The notes below the pieces were generated by a model. It did not search any database, was not told the origin of the DNA, and was given only the letters and a program-made list of their open reading frames with translations. A stretch of 64,000 nt of DNA. It comes from Verrucomicrobiota bacterium JB025 (lineage in GTDB: Bacteria > Verrucomicrobiota > Verrucomicrobiia > Verrucomicrobiales > Akkermansiaceae). Positions within the stretch are counted from its first letter, which is position 1; each line of letters starts with the position of its first letter. Location: the NCBI GenBank assembly GCA_030673875.1, contig JAUTCT010000108.1, positions 1 to 64,000 of the forward strand, read 5' to 3'. The translations under genes and the position numbers were made by a program. Shown one piece after another: positions 1 through 8,989 of this stretch.

Positions 1-154
1 CGCTGCGAAAGACACTCTGCGTGGCCGGGGCTTGCAGCCAGATGAGGGCTGACAGCGCAAGGAGCGGCTTCGGGCGAATGTGCTTTGGTTGGCTCACGAA
101 AAAGGGCGGGGCAGAAGCCATGCATGGTCTCACGCTAAAAGTCTCAGCGCCAAA
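1..154. other. Left edge, no gene seen
   Basis: No convincing reading frame, tRNA or repeat is visible between the window edge and the enolase terminator. The stretch may be the promoter region or tail of a gene lying outside the window. Confidence 0.4.
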
Positions 155-182
155 CAAAAAACGGCGTGCCGAAGCACGCCGT
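155..182 (-). terminator. Intrinsic terminator of eno
   Basis: Read on the minus strand this is a perfect 9-bp GC-rich stem (ACGGCGTGC / GCACGCCGT) with a TTCG tetraloop, followed by a run of T. It lies about 100 bases downstream of the enolase stop, so it should end the eno transcript. Confidence 0.9.
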
Positions 183-278
183 CGAAAGATATGTGGTTAA
201 CGGGTCTCCGCTGAACCCATCCGGTGAAGCCGGATCAATGCGAGCGGGTGCTACCCGCTACAACTTCCCGCCGGGAGC

Positions 279-1637
<1,359 letters not shown>

Positions 1638-1687
1638 TCAAGAGCAATGGCCGAAACGGTCAGCAAATGGCAGAATAGGAGGGAACA

Positions 1688-3526
1688 TCAGGGGTTGTAG
1701 GGACGAATGGCCGTCACCTTTTGGATCTCGATCTGCTCGGTCCCATGATCGCGCACCTCGACCTCGTCGCCAACCGCATGACCAACCAGGGCCTTGCCCA
1801 GCTCCGAGAGGTAGGAAACGATTTTCTTCTCCGGATCGGAATCCCACGCACCAAGCACGGTGACTTCGGATTCCACGCCCGCCTGATCCACCAGCGAGAC
1901 GATGGTTCCGATGTTGACCTGATTTGCATCAGATCCCTTGAAATCGGTGCCGCGCGCCTTGGCGAGGTCGCGTTCGAGTTCGCCCTTGCGATACATCAGA
2001 TACTTCTGCATGTCCTTGGCGGACTTGTATTCGAAGTTTTCCCGCAGGTCGCCGTATGAACGGGCGATGGAAATGTCCTTGGTGTTTTGCGGAATGCGCA
2101 CGCGGATGATCTCGTCGAGCTCCTCCTTGCGCTTCTCCAGACTCTCCCAGGACACCAGAAGCGCCTCTTCCTTGCGCTTGTTGTTGCCACTGACGAGTTC
2201 GCCGGTTTCCGGACGGGCCTTGATGATGCGCGCCATGAGCGACTTTTTCTCAAGTTCGCCGAAGACCGGACAGTCAAGCAGGCGGCGGGAGAAATTGCGC
2301 GCTTCGTGGCTGTCCATCAGGGCCACCAGATCGGTCAGAAGATTCTTGTCGTCACCGAGCAGTGACTGCAGGCGCGACGTCGTCCGGGGACCATCGGAAA
2401 GGTGGTCGTTCTCAAGAAGATTGAGCACCGCGGCACCGACATCCGGCACGAAGACGTCTTCGGCGGCTTTCTTCCGCTCACGACAAATCCAGATGAGCGC
2501 ATCGCCGCCCAGTTCGCGGCGGGCGATGGCGGACCGAAGGTGTTCGAGCAAGGCGGGAACCTCCCCACGGTCGATCAGGAGTTTGGCAATCTCGGTCACG
2601 CCGCGCGCGCCCACTTGGTCAAACACCTGCACGATCCGTTCGACCCATTCCTCGCCGAAGGCATCGGGAAACGCTTCATAGACCGCACGTTGGCGTCCCG
2701 AAGGCAGTGTTCCCACGTCCTCAGTGAGTTTCGTCATTTCCGCTGTCGCGAGCATGTCGGACAAACGCACCGCACTCGGATCGAGTTCGAGCGTCTTGGT
2801 CGAACTGATCACCTCGTCACGGGCGGCGACCAACTGCAGCGCGTGACCCAGCTGCACGCGGGCAGCCTTTTTCGCACCTTCGTCGATGTCTCCGAGCAAT
2901 CGGGCGAGCGCCGACTGGTCCTCATCAAAGGCCCCGATGTCCGCGGCGATGGCTTCAAGCGCCTTGATCATGCCCTTGATGTCCTTCGCTTCTTCAAAAT
3001 CCTCCAGCATCGCCTTGGCCGGACTGAAATCCTCCGCCCGCAGCACGATCGGCTCGGTCCGCTTTTGCGGCACCGCCGCCTTGCGACTCTCACGCAGGGC
3101 TTTCTTGGTCGAATCCCACCACTTCTTGAACTTCTCTTCGGGAATCACCCCTCCGGAAAGCTCTTTCTCCAGAGCATCCGCGGTCAGACTGCCGCCGTGG
3201 CTGTCAATCAGGTGAATCACCATGGCGACCGGGTCGCTCTTCGACAGCTCGCGCAGATCTTCAAGTTGCCCGATCTTCTTCGCGCGGAAATCATCCTCGG
3301 GAATCCACTCGGTCTTTTGAATCGCGAACTTCAGCCCCATCGTCTTCCCGGGGGCGTTTTCAAAATCAATGACCACCTTTTTTCCGGGTAGGTCCCAATC
3401 AGCCACCTTCCCAGCTCCAAATGATTTATGAGTGCAGAAATTTCCGGGAGCAAGTTGGTTAAGTCGCTCTCCGACAGGTTGAGGAATACGGCCGGCTTCC
3501 ACCAGCTTCGCCACGTCAGGATGCAT
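1688..3526 (-). CDS. Large protein with C-terminal GreA/GreB domain
   Basis: The last roughly 150 residues match the GreA/GreB transcript-cleavage family. A coiled-coil tip motif GDLRENFEYKSAK is visible, equivalent to GDLKENAEYHAAK of GreA with its acidic tip residues kept. A C-terminal FKBP-like half with VGHAVGDEVEV follows. The first roughly 450 residues are a helical region I do not recognise; the whole protein is 612 residues, about four times longer than GreA (about 158). Such long GreA-domain proteins are known in chlamydiae and verrucomicrobia. The inferred role is rescue of backtracked RNA polymerase, with an extra regulatory N-terminal part. I chose ATG 3526; an in-frame TTG at 3562 preceded by AGGGA is an alternative start. 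Confidence 0.85.
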   Translation of the reverse strand: MHPDVAKLVEAGRIPQPVGERLNQLAPGNFCTHKSFGAGKVADWDLPGKKVVIDFENAPGKTMGLKFAIQKTEWIPEDDFRAKKIGQLEDLRELSKSDPVAMVIHLIDSHGGSLTADALEKELSGGVIPEEKFKKWWDSTKKALRESRKAAVPQKRTEPIVLRAEDFSPAKAMLEDFEEAKDIKGMIKALEAIAADIGAFDEDQSALARLLGDIDEGAKKAARVQLGHALQLVAARDEVISSTKTLELDPSAVRLSDMLATAEMTKLTEDVGTLPSGRQRAVYEAFPDAFGEEWVERIVQVFDQVGARGVTEIAKLLIDRGEVPALLEHLRSAIARRELGGDALIWICRERKKAAEDVFVPDVGAAVLNLLENDHLSDGPRTTSRLQSLLGDDKNLLTDLVALMDSHEARNFSRRLLDCPVFGELEKKSLMARIIKARPETGELVSGNNKRKEEALLVSWESLEKRKEELDEIIRVRIPQNTKDISIARSYGDLRENFEYKSAKDMQKYLMYRKGELERDLAKARGTDFKGSDANQVNIGTIVSLVDQAGVESEVTVLGAWDSDPEKKIVSYLSELGKALVGHAVGDEVEVRDHGTEQIEIQKVTAIRPYNP

Positions 3527-3598
3527 GTCTGGGAAGATGCGAATCCCACCGACAAAACGCAAGGAATTCCCTTGAAAAATCCTTGGATCGTTTGATTA

Positions 3599-4402
3599 TT
3601 AACGATTTTCCGCAGCCGGAGGAACCACTCTAGGCCGCGGTTTGCGTTCCCAGTCCTTGCGACCTTCCAACGCATGATCGAGCCCCCTCCTCAAGGCCAT
3701 CACCCTGCGCTGCCAACCATCCGGAACTTCCTTCGGGAACCGATGCTCTTCAATCGTCCCCTCAAACAGGGACTTTCCTTCGGGGTCCACGATGCTCACC
3801 TGATAGTTCTTCCCGTCGCGCCAGACTTTCAAGGTTCCTTCATCAGTGGTGTAGCTCGCCGTCTTTTCAGCGAAGTTGACGATCCGCATCGGCCCGCCCA
3901 TTCCGGAGGAAAATACCGCAGCATCGACCAGATCATCCGGAAACGGCCGCCGCCCTTTCGGCGCTTTCCCAAGTTTCACGTCGACCTCGATGTGTTCGCC
4001 AGCCCGAAATGCGGAGAGCTTCACCGTATCCCCGGGCTTGTGCAGCCGCAGCAGTGTCGCCAACTGCGACTCGTTCACCAGCAGCTGATCGTCAAATTTC
4101 CACAGCACGTCGTATTCCTTCATGCCCGCCGTTGCCGCCGGACCGCCGTCGTCGAGCGACCGCACCACAAAGCCAATCCCCTCCGGCAGCGATGGCAGCT
4201 GCACCCGGACCGATGGATCGGCCTTCACCAAATCGATGCCGAACCAGGCACGCGGAGCCTTCTTGCATCCGAGCACCTCAGTCTTGGTGTCGGGCCCGGA
4301 AACGGATTCCTGCACCGGAGCCACCTCCCCGGCAGGAACCACCTCCTCGGCGAATGCCAGCGGCCACACCACAGGCAGTAAAATCAACCAACGCGAGTTC
4401 AT
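3599..4402 (-). CDS. Secreted PDZ-domain protein, third gene of the sigma cluster
   Basis: The 267-residue protein begins with a cleavable signal peptide (hydrophobic LILLPVVWPLAFA, residues 6-18). It contains one PDZ domain around residues 60-150, with the pattern GIGFVVRSLDDGGPAATAG then YDVLWKFDDQLLVNESQL and a peptide-groove strand. The remainder is a small beta-rich region. No protease catalytic triad or HExxH is present, so it is a periplasmic PDZ adaptor or sensor, not a DegS-like protease. It starts one base after the stop of the upstream anti-sigma-like gene, so it is very probably cotranscribed with the ECF sigma factor. The function is inferred from this context. Confidence 0.75.
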   Translation of the reverse strand: MNSRWLILLPVVWPLAFAEEVVPAGEVAPVQESVSGPDTKTEVLGCKKAPRAWFGIDLVKADPSVRVQLPSLPEGIGFVVRSLDDGGPAATAGMKEYDVLWKFDDQLLVNESQLATLLRLHKPGDTVKLSAFRAGEHIEVDVKLGKAPKGRRPFPDDLVDAAVFSSGMGGPMRIVNFAEKTASYTTDEGTLKVWRDGKNYQVSIVDPEGKSLFEGTIEEHRFPKEVPDGWQRRVMALRRGLDHALEGRKDWERKPRPRVVPPAAENR

Positions 4403-4403
4403 T

Positions 4404-4913
4404 TTAGAAAGTGGACACGGGCATCAGGATAAATTCTTCGCGGGGCTCCGAAACCTGCATCACGATCCCGGTTTCCTCATCGAGAAAGCTGTTTTCCCCC
4501 ACCACACTCAAGTGCATCGTCTGCATCGCGGCCCCGTCGTAATCCTCACTCCAGCCGATATCGATCATCGAACTCACCCGGTCGGATTCCCCGACCAGCA
4601 CCACCCCATCGGAAAAATCCACGGAGGCCACCTCAACAGAGCGGTGCTTCTCGGGTGTTCCGTTTCCGGCCAGCCAGATTCCACCCGTCAGAGCGGCGGC
4701 GACCCCGATCCCCATGCCCGTCCGGCGCCACCACGCGGGTCGACCGGCCATCCACGCCCAGCCCGAGACGATTCGTCCCGCATGGCGTTCCACCCGTGGT
4801 GCGTCCGCCGCCAACTCATCGATGATCGCTTCGATCTCGCTCTGCGCCCCCTGGCTCAGCGCGACCGGAACAAGGCGAGCCAGCGCCGCCTCCACTGCTT
4901 CATGGTTAGCCAT
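4404..4913 (-). CDS. Putative anti-sigma factor, single-pass membrane protein
   Basis: The 169-residue protein has a short cytoplasmic helical N-terminus (about 80 residues). A single hydrophobic segment follows near residues 87-102 (GMGIGVAAALTGGIWLAG), and then an extracytoplasmic beta-rich tail. Its gene overlaps the 3' end of the ECF sigma gene by eight bases. Small membrane proteins encoded directly after an ECF sigma gene are typically its anti-sigma factor. I see no zinc-binding HxxxCxxC motif, so it is not a ZAS-type anti-sigma. The assignment rests on topology and position, not on recognised homology. Confidence 0.55.
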   Translation of the reverse strand: MANHEAVEAALARLVPVALSQGAQSEIEAIIDELAADAPRVERHAGRIVSGWAWMAGRPAWWRRTGMGIGVAAALTGGIWLAGNGTPEKHRSVEVASVDFSDGVVLVGESDRVSSMIDIGWSEDYDGAAMQTMHLSVVGENSFLDEETGIVMQVSEPREEFILMPVSTF

Positions 4914-5433
4914 GACGCACCTCCTTCAGCCTGCTCAGTTCGTTGCCCAGTTGCTCCAGCGCGTAACGATAACGTGACGCCGCCGTATTCGGCGAAATCG
5001 CAAGCGCTTCCGAAATCTGCTGAAACGTCAATCCACCCCAGATCTTCATCGTCACCACCTCCCGCAGCTTGTCGCTGAGTTTTTTCACCGCCCCGCGCAA
5101 GATCAACGCCTCCTCATCCTCCTCCATTGCCGGATCCAGCCACACGTCATGGAAATCATTCAGGTAAATCACCGACTCCTCACGCTTCCGCCGCCGCTTC
5201 TCGCTGCGGTGGAGATTCAAACCACAAAATCGAATCGTCGAAAACACCAATGGCAGGTCCGGAGGCACGTATCCCTTGTCCGCCTGATGATTCCACATCC
5301 GGATGATCGCCTCCTGAACCAAATCCTCCGCGTCTTCCCGGGTATTGCTCCATCCGCGCGCAAAAAGCAGCAAGCGTGGCCCATACTCGGCCAGCCAGTC
5401 TTTCCACGCGCTCGCTGCGGATTGCTTCATCAT
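4906..5433 (-). CDS. ECF-type RNA polymerase sigma factor
   Basis: The 175-residue protein has the two-domain layout of group 4 sigma factors. The sigma-2 region includes DAEDLVQEAIIRMW (residues 35-48), the core-binding and -10 recognition segment. The sigma-4 helix-turn-helix lies around residues 115-165, with KLREVVTMKIWGGLTFQQIS and the recognition helix NTAASRYRYALEQL. It heads a three-gene cluster with a membrane anti-sigma candidate (8-base overlap) and a secreted PDZ protein, suggesting response to an envelope signal. Two consecutive Met codons make the start 5433 or 5430. The target promoter is not identifiable here. Confidence 0.9.
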   Translation of the reverse strand: MMKQSAASAWKDWLAEYGPRLLLFARGWSNTREDAEDLVQEAIIRMWNHQADKGYVPPDLPLVFSTIRFCGLNLHRSEKRRRKREESVIYLNDFHDVWLDPAMEEDEEALILRGAVKKLSDKLREVVTMKIWGGLTFQQISEALAISPNTAASRYRYALEQLGNELSRLKEVRHG

Positions 5434-5609
5434 TCGCTTAATGCCTCACGGGGTGATTTTTGTCTGAAAAACCTCGGAACCCATTCCAAAGCCATCCAAC
5501 CACCCGATTTCAACACGTTTTCCCCAAAGTTCCAGCACCACATTGCCAAAATAATGCGCTGTATTTTCGCTTTACTCGTCAGTCCATTTCCCTATGCCCC
5601 CGTCTAGAC

Positions 5610-6542
5610 ATGAGTAAAACCGTTCTTCTATTCTCCGGACAGGGTGCCCAGAAGGTGGGCATGGGCAAGGATTTTGCCGAATCATCCGCCACCTGCGCAG
5701 ACATGGCCGCCAAAGCGGACGAAGTCCTCGGCTTCCCGCTTTCTCAAATCATGTTCGAAGGGCCGGCCGAGGAACTCACCAAAACCTCACGCTGCCAGCC
5801 CGCCCTCTACCTCCACGGCCTCATGGCTCTCGCACTCATCCGCGAAAAACGGCCCCAACTCGAACCCCTCGCCGCCGCCGGCCTTTCTCTTGGTGAATTC
5901 ACCGCCCACGCCGCCGCGGACACCTTCTCATTCGAACAAGGCCTCGAACTCGTCGGCAAACGCGGCACCTTCATGCAGGAGGCATGCGATGCCACCGAAG
6001 GATCCATGGCCGCTCTCATCGGCGGCGACGAAGACAAGGTGCGCGAACTCGCCGCCGAAGCCGACGTCGACGTCGCCAACTACAACGCCCCGGGCCAAAT
6101 CGTCCTCTCCGGATCCATGACCGGAATCGACAAAGCCATCGGACTCGCCAAATCGTTCGGAATCCGCCGCGCCATCAAACTCAACGTCGCCGGCGCCTAC
6201 CACTCCCGGCTCATGCAGAGCGCCCAGGACAAACTCGCCGCCGAGCTCTCCACGATCGAACTCGCCGTCCCCTCCATCCCGGTCATCTGCAACTACGAGG
6301 CCAGCCCGGTCTCCGAAGCACCGGCCATCCGCGCCATGCTTGAAAAACAAGTCACCGGATCCGTCCGCTGGACCGCCTCCATCCAGAAACTCATCGAAAT
6401 GGGCCACACCAACTTCCTCGAACTCGGCCCCGGAAAGGTCATCGCCGGACTCGCCGCCAAGATCAACAAAGAGGCCGTCGTCCACTCCGTGGAAGACATG
6501 GAGAGCCTTGAAAAAGTGCTCGAAAAACTGGCCGAAAACTAA
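5610..6542 (+). CDS. fabD: Malonyl-CoA:ACP transacylase
   Basis: FabD moves malonyl from CoA to acyl carrier protein for fatty-acid synthesis. The 310-residue protein has the family start LLFSGQGAQKVGMG, the nucleophile elbow GLSLGEF with Ser93, the partner His198 in AGAYHSRL, and the C-terminal ELGPGKV motif. The nucleophile motif has Leu where most relatives have His (GHSLGE). An upstream in-frame extension to 5460 exists, but the family begins at ATG 5610. No other fab genes are adjacent. A tRNA-Asp follows 87 bases downstream on the same strand. Confidence 0.95.
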   Translation: MSKTVLLFSGQGAQKVGMGKDFAESSATCADMAAKADEVLGFPLSQIMFEGPAEELTKTSRCQPALYLHGLMALALIREKRPQLEPLAAAGLSLGEFTAHAAADTFSFEQGLELVGKRGTFMQEACDATEGSMAALIGGDEDKVRELAAEADVDVANYNAPGQIVLSGSMTGIDKAIGLAKSFGIRRAIKLNVAGAYHSRLMQSAQDKLAAELSTIELAVPSIPVICNYEASPVSEAPAIRAMLEKQVTGSVRWTASIQKLIEMGHTNFLELGPGKVIAGLAAKINKEAVVHSVEDMESLEKVLEKLAEN

Positions 6543-6629
6543 TCCCCAAAAAAAATCACGAAACATGAAAAAAGATGTTGCGCCAAAGCCCCCCGCTCCC
6601 TAGCTTCCGCGCGCACCCCAACAGGTCAA

Positions 6630-6706
6630 GGAGCGGTAGCTCAGTTGGTTAGAGCGCCAGCCTGTCACGCTGGAAGTCGCGGGTTCGAGTCCCGTCCGTT
6701 CCGCCA
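6630..6706 (+). tRNA. tRNA-Asp (GTC)
   Basis: The full cloverleaf is readable. The acceptor is GGAGCGG/CCGTTCC, the D-arm is GCTCAGTTGGTTAGAGC, and the anticodon stem CCAGC/GCTGG encloses loop CTGTCAC with anticodon GTC. The T-arm is CGGGTTCGAGTCCCG, and the 3' CCA is encoded. It stands alone and is followed at once by a terminator. Confidence 0.97.
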
Positions 6707-6715
6707 CTCCTGACC

Positions 6716-6743
6716 AAAAGACCCCGCCTCCGGCGGGGTCTTT
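6716..6743 (+). terminator. Intrinsic terminator of tRNA-Asp
   Basis: The stem AAAGACCCCGCC / GGCGGGGTCTTT has a TCC loop and begins ten bases after the tRNA CCA end. The A and T runs flanking the stem make it usable in both directions. Confidence 0.9.
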
Positions 6744-7171
6744 CGTTTGGTGGGTGAGGCTTCTGAAAATGGAACAAGCGCTTCCTTGCAATTGCCGTCC
6801 GGGCCGCCCCCCGCATCCGCAACACTGGCCCGCTTCCACCCCGCCCGGGCACCCCGGTTCACGCCTTGCCCCGCTCGTTGTGCGGCGGCTATTCATGACA
6901 CGTCGATCCTCCGGCTCCCGCCCCCGCTCGCACCTCCATCCACACGCTCGACCCTCCGCATAGGCCGCAGTCTTTGCCCATCGCGGAATTCCCATCCGCG
7001 CTTGATGCATGGATCGACTGTTTCGCCATCCGGGCAAACCGTTGCATGAGGCGTTCGTCAGCCCGTCACCCGGACGCAGCAGACACGCTCGCCCGACACG
7101 TGATTCCGTCGACCGCCCCCACAAGAAGTTGAACACCCCCCAGGTCGGCGCGCCCTGCCGGGCACACAACG
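6744..7171. other. Intergenic region, no gene seen
   Basis: About 430 bases lie between the tRNA-Asp terminator and the terminator of the EF-hand gene. Several open frames cross it but none shows protein-like composition, a start signal or a family motif. The longest minus-strand frame runs through the tRNA antisense and is judged spurious. Confidence 0.6.
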
Positions 7172-7198
7172 AAAAAGGGGCGCCTTTCGGCAGCCCCT
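7172..7198 (-). terminator. Intrinsic terminator of the EF-hand gene
   Basis: On the minus strand GGGGC-T-GCC pairs with GGCGCCCC around a GAAA loop, followed by TTTTTC. It lies about 45 bases downstream of the EF-hand gene stop. Confidence 0.8.
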
Positions 7199-7243
7199 CG
7201 TCGTCGTCGATCAGATCAACGGAATCGTTTCAGCGGTTAGCGA

Positions 7244-7975
7244 TTACAACTCCTCGAATGCCTCGAGGGCCCGCTTTCCTTTTCCTTTGCCCTTTCGCTG
7301 CCCCTCCGGCCCCATCTCTTCCGGCCCCATTTTCTCCGGCCTCATCTCTTCCGGCCTCATCTCTTCCGGCCTCATTTCCTCCGGCCTCATTTCCTCCGGT
7401 CCCATCTCCTCGGGCCTCTTGCCGCCTCGCCAGCCACGTTCACGCTCGGCAGGCCGCTTGGGACGGTCGGTCGGCGTCACTTCCCCGTCACCATTCGTAT
7501 CCAGCTTCATGAAGAGCTCGACCACCTTTTCGGCCGGCAATTTTGCCGCCAATTTGCCTTTCGTGAACTCCTCCAGACTCACTCCACCGCTCTTATCCAG
7601 ATCCATCTCCCAAAGCCTCTGCAGTGGATGACCACCCGGTGCCTTCGCGAGTTTCCCCATTTCACGGCGGTCCAGCATCCCATTCTTGTTCTTGTCCAAG
7701 CGCTCGAACAAACGTCTGCGGTTCTCTTCCGGCACCTTGCTCACCCGCTTCATTTCACTGAATTCCTCCCACGTCAGCATGCCATCACTATCCTTGTCCG
7801 CAGCCTTCCACACCTCGGCGAACTTCGCCATCTGTCGGCGATAGGGAGGAGCCCCCTCCGGTCCCTCCGCGCTATCCAGGCCATCACGACCCTCAGGTTC
7901 ACGATCAGGCCCCGCCAAAGCCACTGAAGGCAGCAGGAATCCCGCGATTATGAAGTAAACAGAGATTGTTTTCAT
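7244..7975 (-). CDS. Secreted EF-hand calcium-binding protein
   Basis: The 243-residue protein has a signal peptide (ISVYFIIAGFLLPSVALAG). Four EF-hand-type calcium loops are visible: DKDSDGMLTWEEF, DKNKNGMLDRREM, DLDKSGGVSLEEF and DTNGDGEVT, roughly between residues 50 and 160. The C-terminus is low complexity: about eight PEEMR/PEEMG pentapeptides followed by a GKGKGK basic tail. The pentapeptides are encoded by near-identical 15-bp DNA repeats (about 7303-7416), so copy number may vary between strains. The role is unknown; secreted EF-hand proteins are common in planctomycetes and verrucomicrobia. ATG 7975 was chosen because it begins the signal peptide. Confidence 0.85.
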   Translation of the reverse strand: MKTISVYFIIAGFLLPSVALAGPDREPEGRDGLDSAEGPEGAPPYRRQMAKFAEVWKAADKDSDGMLTWEEFSEMKRVSKVPEENRRRLFERLDKNKNGMLDRREMGKLAKAPGGHPLQRLWEMDLDKSGGVSLEEFTKGKLAAKLPAEKVVELFMKLDTNGDGEVTPTDRPKRPAERERGWRGGKRPEEMGPEEMRPEEMRPEEMRPEEMRPEKMGPEEMGPEGQRKGKGKGKRALEAFEEL

Positions 7976-8083
7976 CGGCAAATGAAGGTTTTGTATGCCC
8001 ACCACGCGGGCGCATCAATCGATAAACTCCGCAATCCGGCAAAAGTTGCGGACTAACGGCCCCCCTCACCCGACTCCACCACC

Positions 8084-8989
8084 ATGCACATCCACGACAT
8101 CCTCGCGAGTTCGAAACCGTCTCTCTCGTTCGAGTTTTTCCCACCTCGGAGTGAACGTGCATCCGAAGAACTCTACCAAACCATCCGCGAACTGGAGTCC
8201 CTCGCCCCCTCATTCGTCTCCGTCACCTACGGCGCCGGCGGCACCACCCGCGAACTCACCCACGACCTCGTCGTCCGCATCAAGCAATCCACCTCCATTC
8301 CTCCGGTCCCCCACCTGACCTGCGTCGGCCACACCGAATCAGAGGTGATGACCATCCTCAACCGCTACGCCAGCGCCGGCGTCTCGAATATCCTCGCGCT
8401 CCGCGGCGACCCACCCAGCGACAAACCCGACTACGACTGGTCTCAGGGTGATTTCCGCCACGCCGCCGACCTAGTCCGGTTCATCAGGAAATTCAACGAT
8501 TCCGGCATCCACCCGGACCCGCGGGGCTTCGGAATCGGAGTCGCCGGCTTCCCCGAAGGACACCCGGGCACCCCCAACCGTGTCCTCGAAATGGACTACC
8601 TCCGGGCGAAAATCGACGCAGGCGCCGACTACATCTGCACCCAGTTGTTTTTCGACAACCATGATTTCTACGATTTCCAGGACCGCTGTCGGCTCGCCGG
8701 AATCAACGTCCCGATCATCGCCGGAATCATGCCCGTCACCTCGCTCTCCGGAATGAAACGCATGGCCGAACTCGCCGCCGGCGCACGCTACCCAGCCAAA
8801 CTCATGCGCTCACTGGCCCGCGCCAAGGGGAAACCGGAATCAGTCGAAGCCGTCGGCATCCACTACGCCGCCGAACAATGCGCCGACCTGCTCAACCGCG
8901 GCATCGACGGGATCCACTTCTACACCCTGAACAAAAGCAAGGCGACCGAGGAAATCTACCACTCCCTCGGCCTCGACGTCAGTTCGTAA
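8084..8989 (+). CDS. metF: 5,10-methylenetetrahydrofolate reductase
   Basis: This flavoprotein reduces methylene-THF to methyl-THF for methionine synthesis. The 301-residue length is typical of bacterial MetF. Recognisable family segments are SFEFFPPRS near residue 15 (with the catalytic-region Glu), SVTYGAGGTTRE near 48, HLTCVGHTESE near 75, NILALRGDPP near 100 and the flavin and folate barrel to the C-terminus (GIHFYTLNKS). No methionine biosynthesis neighbours or SAM riboswitch are visible upstream. Its 3' end overlaps the convergent downstream gene by 11 bases. Confidence 0.95.
   Translation: MHIHDILASSKPSLSFEFFPPRSERASEELYQTIRELESLAPSFVSVTYGAGGTTRELTHDLVVRIKQSTSIPPVPHLTCVGHTESEVMTILNRYASAGVSNILALRGDPPSDKPDYDWSQGDFRHAADLVRFIRKFNDSGIHPDPRGFGIGVAGFPEGHPGTPNRVLEMDYLRAKIDAGADYICTQLFFDNHDFYDFQDRCRLAGINVPIIAGIMPVTSLSGMKRMAELAAGARYPAKLMRSLARAKGKPESVEAVGIHYAAEQCADLLNRGIDGIHFYTLNKSKATEEIYHSLGLDVSS

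Noticed and set aside
6600-7169. Minus-strand frame of 189 codons containing ERTGLEPATSSVTGWRS
   Set aside because: The recognisable part is the antisense of tRNA-Asp. This peptide is a well-known false protein produced wherever a tRNA is translated in reverse.
7141-7170. Similar GTCGGCxCxCC strings near 7142 and 39975 as a dispersed repeat
   Set aside because: The match is short and GC-rich, so chance similarity cannot be excluded.
8000-8083. SAM riboswitch upstream of metF
   Set aside because: The leader is short and no SAM-box pairing or terminator is visible.
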